A model generated the notes under the pieces. It did no database searches and was not told the DNA's origin. It saw nothing but the letters and a program-made list of their open reading frames with translations. From Hydrogenophaga sp. NFH-34 (lineage in GTDB: Bacteria; Pseudomonadota; Gammaproteobacteria; Burkholderiales; Burkholderiaceae_C), in contig NZ_JACBGE010000024.1 in the NCBI RefSeq assembly GCF_021401345.1, forward strand, positions 1 to 64,000: a stretch of 64,000 nucleotides of DNA, in the 5' to 3' direction. Positions within the stretch are counted from its first letter, which is position 1, and every line of letters starts with the position of its first letter. The position numbers were made by a program, and so were the translations under genes. Of the stretch, positions 1 through 7,455 are shown in pieces.

Positions 1-1
1 G

Positions 2-97
<96 letters not shown>

Positions 98-113
98 CTT
101 CCAAGACGGTTAC

Positions 114-824
114 TCAGTCGGCCGAGTCCGGCGCTGTCGGCGGGGCCTCTGGTGCCGGTTGTGCAGCCGTGGCCGCATCGGCCCAGGCCCTGAGCAGCAG
201 GGCCACGTCGTCCAGGCCCTGTTTCTTCAGGGCGGAAAACAGGCGCGCTTCGCCGCCACCGGATTGCAGGCGCGCGATCGACAGGGCCTTGGCGGCTTCG
301 GCGCGGTTGAGCTTGTCCGCTTTGGTCAGCAGCACCAGGAATTTCAGGCCCTCGGCCACCCGGGGGCGGATCACGTCCAGCAGGGCTTCGTCCAGCTCGG
401 TCAACCCCAGCCGCGGGTCGCACAGCAGCACCACGCCACACAGGTTGGGTCGGCTGACCAGGTAGTTGGCCATCACGCGCTGCCAGCGCAGTTTGGCTGC
501 CTGAGGCACTGCGGCATAACCGTAGCCGGGCAGGTCGGCCAGCACGGCATCGGTCTGCCCTTGCTTGCCGAGCGCGAACAGGTTGATGCTCTGGGTCCGC
601 CCCGGGGTTTTGGAGGCGAAGGCCAGGCGTTTTTGCTGGGTCAGTGTGTTGATGCAGGTCGATTTGCCCGCGTTGGAGCGGCCGACGAAAGCGATCTCGG
701 GCACCTCCAGCGCAGGCAGGTGCTCCAGTTGTGGTGCCGTGGTGAGGAAGCGCGCCGTGTGCAGCCACCCGTGGGCGGCCTTGATATCGGCGGAAGAAGA
801 GGGGATGGTGATCGATGGGGACAT
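114..824 (-). CDS. engB: Ribosome biogenesis GTP-binding protein EngB (YihA/YsxC)
   Basis: This is a TRAFAC-class GTPase needed for assembly of the 50S ribosomal subunit. The protein of 236 residues shows the P-loop GRSNAGKST at about 48-56, the switch I motif TPGRTQ, the G3 motif DLPGYGYA, and the base-specificity motif TKADK near the C-terminus. The start was set at the ATG giving MSPSITIP. A longer reading frame upstream adds 17 residues that do not resemble the family. The C-terminus carries an Ala/Pro-rich tail (about 25 residues), common in betaproteobacteria. The gene is divergent from cytochrome c4, with 86 bp between the starts, and its 3' end abuts an IS110 fragment. Confidence 0.95.
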   Translation of the reverse strand: MSPSITIPSSSADIKAAHGWLHTARFLTTAPQLEHLPALEVPEIAFVGRSNAGKSTCINTLTQQKRLAFASKTPGRTQSINLFALGKQGQTDAVLADLPGYGYAAVPQAAKLRWQRVMANYLVSRPNLCGVVLLCDPRLGLTELDEALLDVIRPRVAEGLKFLVLLTKADKLNRAEAAKALSIARLQSGGGEARLFSALKKQGLDDVALLLRAWADAATAAQPAPEAPPTAPDSAD

Positions 825-851
825 TGGGGTACCGGTCACCCATTGTAAAAT
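824..851 (+). promoter_or_regulatory. Possible sigma-70 promoter of the cytochrome c4 gene
   Basis: TTGGGG at 824-829 and TAAAAT at 846-851 are separated by 16 bp and lie about 60 bp upstream of the cytochrome c4 start. The -35 match is weak (three of six bases), the -10 is better. It overlaps the engB start codon. Low-confidence reading by eye. Confidence 0.25.
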
Positions 852-910
852 CAGTTGGTTTGCCCGATTCCTCAACCGAATTCGTCGCCCGACCGACGCC
901 CGCCCCCGAA

Positions 911-1528
911 ATGAAAATTTCCGCTTCGCTCCTTTGCGCCGCTGCCGTGGCAGCCCTGTCGTTCAGCGCCCAGGCACAGGGTACGGCCAAGCCCGATCTG
1001 GCCAAGGGTTCGGCCCAGTACGGCCAGGTCTGTGTGGCCTGCCATGCGGCCGATGGCAATTCGACCACACCGGAAAATCCCAAGCTGGCTGCCCAGCATC
1101 CGGAATACCTGGTCAAGCAATTGCACGAGTTCAAGTCCGGCAAGCGCGACAACGCGATCATGAAGGGCTTCGCTTCGGCGCTGTCCGACGATGACATGCG
1201 CAACATCGGTTTCTGGCTGGCGGGCCAGCAGCCCAAGACGGGTGCAGCCACCGACAAGGATCTCGTCCGCCTGGGCGAGCGCATTTACCGCGGGGGCATT
1301 GCCGATCGGCAGGTGCCGGCCTGCGCTGGCTGCCACGGTCCCTCCGGTTCGGGCATCCCGGCGCAGTACCCGCGGCTGTCGGGTCAGCATGCGGTCTACA
1401 CCGAGGCCCAGCTCAAGGCATTCCGCGATGGCGTGCGCAAGAACAATCCCCAGATGACCGGCGTGGCCGCCAAGATGAATGATCGCGAGATCAAGGCCGT
1501 GTCCGACTACATCGCCGGTCTGCGCTGA
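911..1528 (+). CDS. Diheme cytochrome c4, periplasmic
   Basis: This 205-residue protein is exported and carries two c-type hemes. A Sec signal peptide spans about residues 1-23 (cleavage after AQA). The heme-binding motifs are CVACH (41-45) and CAGCH (138-142), one in each half, and each half contains candidate axial methionines (MKGFASALSDDDM and PQMTGVAAKM). This tandem layout is diagnostic of cytochrome c4, which shuttles electrons from the bc1 complex to terminal oxidases. The start is the ATG giving MKISASLL, because a longer in-frame extension would spoil the signal peptide. No strong Shine-Dalgarno is seen. It sits directly before the resB-ccsA heme-attachment genes, which mature such cytochromes, and is followed by a clear terminator. 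Confidence 0.93.
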   Translation: MKISASLLCAAAVAALSFSAQAQGTAKPDLAKGSAQYGQVCVACHAADGNSTTPENPKLAAQHPEYLVKQLHEFKSGKRDNAIMKGFASALSDDDMRNIGFWLAGQQPKTGAATDKDLVRLGERIYRGGIADRQVPACAGCHGPSGSGIPAQYPRLSGQHAVYTEAQLKAFRDGVRKNNPQMTGVAAKMNDREIKAVSDYIAGLR

Positions 1529-1576
1529 TTCCGTTGTCGCACGGGAGCCGGTGTGGTGCCCGCAGGGCCTGCCCGG

Positions 1577-1590
1577 TTGACCTTGATCAA
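1577..1590. promoter_or_regulatory. FNR/ANR-like site upstream of resB
   Basis: TTGAC-CTTG-ATCAA differs from the FNR consensus TTGAT-N4-ATCAA by one base. It lies between the cytochrome c4 stop and the terminator hairpin that precedes resB. Oxygen-responsive control of cytochrome maturation would make sense, but the position before a terminator is odd, and one such match can arise by chance. Confidence 0.4.
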
Positions 1591-1645
1591 AAGGGGCGGG
1601 TTTTCCATAGGACCATTGAACCGTCGCTTGTTCTGCGCATCCAAT

Positions 1646-1682
1646 GGGGCGCGTTCCGGTCATCCGGGCGCGCCCTTTTTTC
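1646..1682 (+). terminator. Rho-independent terminator after cytochrome c4
   Basis: GGGCGCG (1647-1653) pairs with CGCGCCC (1669-1675). An inner CCGG/CCGG pairing around a TCAT loop extends the hairpin, and six T residues follow at 1676-1681. It ends 15 bp before the chosen resB start, which argues against the longer resB reading frame that would begin inside it. Confidence 0.8.
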
Positions 1683-1697
1683 TGTCTGGCCTTTTTC

Positions 1698-3836
1698 ATG
1701 ACCGTTTCCACCCAAGGCTTGCGGCCCCGACGTCTGTCACCCCTGCTGCGCGACGTCACTGAACTGCTGTCCTCCATGCGGTTCGCGATCAGCTTGCTGA
1801 CCGTGATCTGTATTGCCTCGGTGATCGGCACCGTGGTCAAACAGCACGAGCCCCTGAACAACTACGTCAACCAGTTCGGCCCGTTCTGGGCCGATGTGTT
1901 CGGGCGGGCCCATTTGTTCACGGTCTACAGCGCCTGGTGGTTCCTGCTGATCCTGGCTTTTCTCGTGGTAAGCACCAGCCTGTGCATCGCTCGCCACACG
2001 CCCAAGATCTTTGCCGACTTCAAGACCTACAAAGAGAACATTCGCGAACAGAGCCTGAAGGCCTTTCCGCACCGTGCGGAGGGCGCTTTGGGCGAAACGC
2101 CTGAGGCAGCAGCGAACCGCATTGGGCAGACCTTGCTGGGCGCGGGCTGGAAGGTCCGGCTGCAGTCGCGGGAACTGCCCGGTGGGCAGGGCTGGATGGT
2201 GGCGGCCAAAGCGGGGGCAGCCAACAAGATCGGCTATCTCGCGGCACACAGTGCCATCGTGCTGATCTGTATCGGTGGCTTGCTCGATGGCGATCTGGTG
2301 GTGCGCGCGCAGACCTGGTTCAACGGCAAAGAGCCGTTTCTGAGCGGTGGGCTGATCGCCGATGTGCCGGCCAAGCACCGGTTGTCGCCGGCCAACCCCA
2401 CATTCCGTGGCAACCTGCTGGTGACCGAAGGCACCGCTTCGGGCACCGCGGTGTTGCCGCAGGCGCAGGGGGTGCTGCTGCAGGACCTGCCGTTTTCCGT
2501 CGAGTTGAAGAAGTTCATCGTCGAGTACTACGACACCGGTATGCCCAAGCTGTTTGCCAGCGACATCGTGATCCACGACCACGAGACGGGCGAGAAACTG
2601 CCTGCGCGGGTCGAGGTGAACCACCCGGCCCAGTACAAAGGCATCAGCATCTACCAGTCGAGTTTTGACGATGGTGGTTCGCTCGTCACGCTGCAGGCGG
2701 TGCCTGTCAACGGGGCGGTCCAGCCGCTGGAGGTGTCTGGCACCATCGGCGGCTCGACCGCGATCTCCAACGGCGACCGCCAGCTGTCGCTCGAATACAC
2801 GGGCCTGCGGGTCATCAACGTCGAGAACTTCAGCAACGATGCCGCGCAGTCCGGGGTCGATGTGCGCAAGGTGGACCTCCGCACATCGATCGAGAGCCGT
2901 CTCGGCGCCGGGAACAAGACGGCGACCGAGCGCGTGCTGCGTAATGTCGGCCCCAGCATCACCTACAAGCTGCGTGATTCGGCCGGGCAGGCCATCGAAT
3001 TCCACAACTACATGCTGCCGGTCCAGATCGATGGGGACCGCATGTTCCTGATGGGCATGCGTGAAACCCCGGCCGATCCCTTCCGGTACCTGCGCATACC
3101 CGCCGACGAGAACGACAGTCTGGACGGGTTTACCCGATTGCGTGCCGCGCTGGACGATCCGTCCCTGCGGACCGAGGCAATCCGGCGCTATGCCGTGGCC
3201 GCCGTCGAAGGCGGTCGGCCCGAACTGGCCGAGGCGCTGCGGGCATCGGCTACTCGGGCCATGGACCTCTTTGCCGGTGCCGAGGTGCCTCCGCGCCCCC
3301 CGCAGATGCCTCCGGGGCTGCCGGACGTGCGCGGGGGGCTCCAGGCCATTTCGGCTTTTCTGGAGGCCAACGTGCCGGAAGCCGAGCGGGAGCGGGCCAG
3401 CGATGTGCTCGTGCGCATTCTCAACGGCACACTCTATGAGCTGATGCAGCTGTCGCGGGAAAAGGCCGGCCTGCCCCCGCTGGACCGCGGCGAGCAGACG
3501 CAGCGTTTCATGACCCTGTCTGTCATGAGCCTGAGTGACAGCTTCTTCTACCCGATGCCCATGGCGTTCCAGCTCAAGGATTTCACCCATGTGCAGGCCA
3601 GCGTGTTCCAGGTGGCGAGGGCGCCCGGGCAGAACATCGTCTATCTGGGCTGTGTCTTGCTGATCCTCGGGATTTTTGCCATGCTCTACGTGCGTGACCG
3701 GCGCCTGTGGGTCTGGCTCACGCCGGCCGGCGCAGGCGCGGATGCCCGCATGGCCCTGTCGACCAATCGCAAGACCATGGACGCGGACCGTGAGTTCGAT
3801 GTCCTCAAGCGCCAGTTGTTGAAAGAAGCCCCATGA
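1698..3836 (+). CDS. resB: Cytochrome c biogenesis protein ResB (Ccs1)
   Basis: This is a membrane subunit of the system II cytochrome c synthase. With CcsA it keeps heme and apocytochrome reduced and joins them in the periplasm. The product of 712 residues has the ResB pattern. Two N-terminal membrane segments (about 25-50 and 75-100) are followed by a third near 185-205. A long periplasmic domain then ends in a final transmembrane helix near residue 650 (NIVYLGCVLLILGIFAMLYV). The ATG at 1698 was chosen because an in-frame ATG at 1644 lies within the terminator. The last four bases overlap ccsA (ATGA), so the two are translationally coupled. Confidence 0.93.
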   Translation: MTVSTQGLRPRRLSPLLRDVTELLSSMRFAISLLTVICIASVIGTVVKQHEPLNNYVNQFGPFWADVFGRAHLFTVYSAWWFLLILAFLVVSTSLCIARHTPKIFADFKTYKENIREQSLKAFPHRAEGALGETPEAAANRIGQTLLGAGWKVRLQSRELPGGQGWMVAAKAGAANKIGYLAAHSAIVLICIGGLLDGDLVVRAQTWFNGKEPFLSGGLIADVPAKHRLSPANPTFRGNLLVTEGTASGTAVLPQAQGVLLQDLPFSVELKKFIVEYYDTGMPKLFASDIVIHDHETGEKLPARVEVNHPAQYKGISIYQSSFDDGGSLVTLQAVPVNGAVQPLEVSGTIGGSTAISNGDRQLSLEYTGLRVINVENFSNDAAQSGVDVRKVDLRTSIESRLGAGNKTATERVLRNVGPSITYKLRDSAGQAIEFHNYMLPVQIDGDRMFLMGMRETPADPFRYLRIPADENDSLDGFTRLRAALDDPSLRTEAIRRYAVAAVEGGRPELAEALRASATRAMDLFAGAEVPPRPPQMPPGLPDVRGGLQAISAFLEANVPEAERERASDVLVRILNGTLYELMQLSREKAGLPPLDRGEQTQRFMTLSVMSLSDSFFYPMPMAFQLKDFTHVQASVFQVARAPGQNIVYLGCVLLILGIFAMLYVRDRRLWVWLTPAGAGADARMALSTNRKTMDADREFDVLKRQLLKEAP

Positions 3837-5203
3837 ACACCGCCACCCGGACCATCGACCTCAAACGCGGCAAAGACCTTTCCGCCGGGCTGGAGCCTGG
3901 CTATTTCGCTCGTCGCGACCCCTGGGACTGGCTCTTCGCCCTGTTGGTGGTGGCGGGGGGGCTGTGGGCGTTTGCGCACTACCACGCGTCCATGGACATC
4001 TACGAAAAGTGGATTCTGGCCGGCACGGTGCCTTCGCTGATCTGGCTGGGCTGGTTCTGGCGCCCTTTGCGGGTGCTGATGGTGGTGGTGGCCGCGCTGT
4101 CGCTGCTGGCCATCTGGCTCTACCATGGCCCGGAAGGGCAGGCCGATCTGGCGCGGGGTGATCACGTCTTCCTGCTCAAATATTTCCTCTCCAGCCAGTC
4201 GGCCATTCTGTGGATGAGCATGCTGTTCTTCATGAGCACGGCGTTCTACTGGGGCGGCATGTTCATGCGCGACGGTCGGGGCGCCGCCTTTGAAGGATTG
4301 GGGTCCCGTCTGACCTGGGTGGCCGTGACGCTGGCGCTGGTGGGCACCATGGTGCGCTGGTTCGAAAGCCACCAGATCGGTCCGGATATCGGACACATTC
4401 CGGTCAGCAACCTCTACGAAGTCTTTGTGCTGTTCTGCTGGATGACGGCCGCTTTCTACCTGTACTACGAAGACCAGTACCGAACCCGCAGCATGGGCGC
4501 GTTTGCGCTGCTCGTGGTCAGTGCGGCGGTGGGCTTCCTGCTGTGGTACACGGTCGTGCGCGAAGCGCATGAAATCCAGCCACTGGTGCCCGCACTCAAG
4601 AGCTGGTGGATGAAGCTGCATGTGCCCGCCAACTTCATCGGCTATGGCACTTTTGCCATTGCCGCGATGCTGGGTTTTGCCTACCTGATCAAGCAAAGCG
4701 CCACGGAGACGCGCTGGTGGAAGTTGGCGCCGCTGTGGGTGCTGGGCGTGGTGCTGTGCTTCGAGCCCCTCGTGTTCCGCCAGGGAGCGACCGACAAGGG
4801 CGGCAGCTACTGGTTTGTCTACTTCGGGGTCTCCGCCCTCATCGTCGGCGGCATCCTGGCTGGCCGCCGCCGCATCGCTTCGCGTCTGCCGAGTTTCGAG
4901 GTACTCGATGACGTGATGTACAAGGCCATTGCCGTGGGCTTTGCCTTCTTCACGATTGCCACCGTGTTGGGAGCGCTCTGGGCGGCCGAGGCCTGGGGCG
5001 GCTACTGGAGCTGGGACCCCAAGGAGACGTGGGCGCTGATCGTCTGGCTCAACTATGCCGCCTGGTTGCACATGCGGCTCATGAAGGGCTTGCGTGGCAC
5101 TGTAGCGGCCTGGTGGGCGCTGGTCGGGTTGGCCATCACCACCTTCGCATTCATCGGCGTCAACATGTTCCTCTCCGGTCTGCACAGTTACGGGGCACTG
5201 TGA
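3833..5203 (+). CDS. ccsA: Cytochrome c biogenesis protein CcsA (CcsB), heme-handling subunit
   Basis: This 456-residue polytopic protein is the heme transport and ligation partner of ResB in system II cytochrome c maturation. The tryptophan-rich heme-binding motif WGGYWSWDPKETW lies near residue 390, between late transmembrane helices, as in all CcsA/CcmC/CcmF proteins. Conserved histidines occur before and after it (KLHVPANF near 265, LHMRLM near 415). About eight or more hydrophobic helices are apparent. It overlaps resB by 4 bp. Downstream, 77 bp separate it from msrP, whose own ECF-type promoter lies in that gap, so msrPQ is probably a separate unit. Confidence 0.93.
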   Translation: MNTATRTIDLKRGKDLSAGLEPGYFARRDPWDWLFALLVVAGGLWAFAHYHASMDIYEKWILAGTVPSLIWLGWFWRPLRVLMVVVAALSLLAIWLYHGPEGQADLARGDHVFLLKYFLSSQSAILWMSMLFFMSTAFYWGGMFMRDGRGAAFEGLGSRLTWVAVTLALVGTMVRWFESHQIGPDIGHIPVSNLYEVFVLFCWMTAAFYLYYEDQYRTRSMGAFALLVVSAAVGFLLWYTVVREAHEIQPLVPALKSWWMKLHVPANFIGYGTFAIAAMLGFAYLIKQSATETRWWKLAPLWVLGVVLCFEPLVFRQGATDKGGSYWFVYFGVSALIVGGILAGRRRIASRLPSFEVLDDVMYKAIAVGFAFFTIATVLGALWAAEAWGGYWSWDPKETWALIVWLNYAAWLHMRLMKGLRGTVAAWWALVGLAITTFAFIGVNMFLSGLHSYGAL

Positions 5204-5230
5204 CAGCGGGGGACCCGTTTTGCAGAAACT

Positions 5231-5256
5231 TGTAAGAATCTGCGGATTCGAACGAC
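5231..5256 (+). promoter_or_regulatory. ECF-sigma-type promoter of msrPQ (TGTAAG-N16-CGAC)
   Basis: TGTAAG at 5231-5236 and CGAC at 5253-5256 are separated by 16 bp, and the expected start of transcription is about 18 bp before the msrP ATG. The same motif with identical spacing occurs before the bufferin gene on the other strand (22398-22423), beside an ECF sigma factor gene. The form resembles the GTAA...CGA promoters of SigF-type ECF sigma factors as I recall them. Confidence 0.55.
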
Positions 5257-5280
5257 GACTGGAAAAGTCAGGAGTCCGCC

Positions 5281-6281
<1,001 letters not shown>

Positions 6282-6282
<1 letters not shown>

Positions 6283-6884
6283 TGCGCTGGCTCGGCCATC
6301 CGGTGTTCAAGCCGGTGCTGTTCCTGTGGCTGCTGGCGCCGGCGGGCTACCTGTTCTGGGCTGCGTTGGCTGATCAGTTGGGAGCCAACCCGGCAGAAGC
6401 GCTTATCCGCTCTTTGGGGGACTGGGCTTTGCGCATGCTGGTGGCGGTGCTGGCGGTGACACCCTTGCGAGAGATCACCGGGTGGGCGGTGCTGGCGCGT
6501 TTTCGCCGGATGCTGGGGCTGTTCGTGTTCTTTTACGCCAGCCTGCACTGGGTGTCTTACGCGTGGTTCGACATGGGCTGGGAATGGTCCGACATCGTGT
6601 CCGACATCTACCGGCGGCCTTTCATTCTGGTGGGGACTCTGGCCTGGTTGCTGCTGCTGGCGCTGGCGGCAACGTCTTTCAACCGCGTGATCCGCTATCT
6701 GGGGGCCTTGCGTTGGCGAGCCCTCCACCGAGGGGTGTACGCCGTTGCAGTTCTGGCCATCCTGCATTTCTACTGGATGCGTGCAGGCAAAAGCGATTTC
6801 GCCGAAGTGGCGGTCTACGCTGTTTTGCTGGGCACGCTGCTGGCATGGCGCCTGTTGCGAAGGCGCCGCCGCTTAGCCCACTGA
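6282..6884 (+). CDS. msrQ: Heme-containing membrane subunit MsrQ (YedZ)
   Basis: This b-type cytochrome of the inner membrane passes electrons from the quinone pool to MsrP. The 200-residue sequence has six hydrophobic stretches of the ferric-reductase-like type. Heme-ligand histidines lie in FFYASLHWVSY and in LHRGVYAVAVLAILHFYW, and LRWRALHR is a typical YedZ stretch. Its ATG overlaps the msrP stop by one base, so the two are co-translated. The 3' end is convergent with lptM, with only 7 bp between the stops. Confidence 0.94.
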
Positions 6885-6891
6885 GACGGGA

Positions 6892-7095
6892 CTACTGCCC
6901 TTGCTGGGTGGTTTCTTCGATCACGTCGGCCGAAACCGGCGCCGCCGGCTTGACGGGCTGCCCTTGGGGCGCAGGCAGGTAGAGTGGGCCTTTTTGCCCA
7001 CAGCCAGCCAGCAGCAACCCGGTGCAGAACAGGGCGGCCACAGTTGCCGAGCGCGTGAGGCTGTCCGGGGATCCTAGAATTTGGCGACGCTTCAT
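6892..7095 (-). CDS. lptM: LPS translocon maturation chaperone lipoprotein LptM (YifL-like)
   Basis: This very small lipoprotein of 67 residues has a hydrophobic signal ending in the lipobox LLAGC (Cys at about 32). The hallmark [10 protein letters not shown] follows, then a Pro/Ala-rich tail. LptM was described as stabilising the LptDE outer-membrane LPS translocon. The ATG giving MKRRQIL was chosen; a much longer upstream extension in the same frame lies antisense to cyaY and is not credible. It is divergent from cyaY, with only 15 bp between the two start codons. lysA, which often follows lptM in proteobacteria, is absent here: the next gene is convergent msrQ. Confidence 0.85.
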   Translation of the reverse strand: MKRRQILGSPDSLTRSATVAALFCTGLLLAGCGQKGPLYLPAPQGQPVKPAAPVSADVIEETTQQGQ

Positions 7096-7110
7096 GATGC
7101 AAGGATTGTA

Positions 7111-7434
7111 ATGACCGACTCCGAATATCTCGACCACGCCGAAGCGCTTTTGCGCCGTGTGGAGCTCGCCTGCGACAGGCTGAACGACGCCACCGACGCC
7201 GATATCGACAATCAGCGTGTAGGGGGCATGATCACCCTCGTGTTCGCTGATCGCAGCCAGATCGTGATCAACCTGCAGAAGCCGCTGCACGAGGTGTGGA
7301 TGGCGGCCAAAGCGGGCGGGTTCCATTACCGCTTTGACGGAACGGCCTGGGTCGATACCAAAGGGCAGGGCGAGTTTTTCGCCGATCTGGACCGGCATGC
7401 TTCGGCGCAAGCCGGCCAGGCCCTCAGGTTCTGA
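7111..7434 (+). CDS. cyaY: Iron donor protein CyaY (frataxin homologue)
   Basis: This is a 107-residue bacterial frataxin that binds iron through an acidic first helix and modulates the IscS cysteine desulfurase in Fe-S cluster assembly. The sequence shows the acidic N-terminal helix ([17 protein letters not shown]...DATDAD), the beta strands [17 protein letters not shown] and the family core [22 protein letters not shown], written here in parts. Length is typical. The ATG giving MTDSEYL was preferred over one 30 bp upstream because it matches the family N-terminus. It is convergent with ponA, with 21 bp between the stops, and its promoter must overlap the 5' end of lptM. Confidence 0.94.
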   Translation: MTDSEYLDHAEALLRRVELACDRLNDATDADIDNQRVGGMITLVFADRSQIVINLQKPLHEVWMAAKAGGFHYRFDGTAWVDTKGQGEFFADLDRHASAQAGQALRF

Positions 7435-7455
7435 GCCTGCTGCGCTTCGAGAAGA

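Noticed and set aside
3686..5185. A 499-codon minus-strand frame opposite ccsA
   Set aside because: It has no recognisable motif, is His/Gln/Arg-rich, and lies opposite a polytopic membrane protein with clear family motifs.
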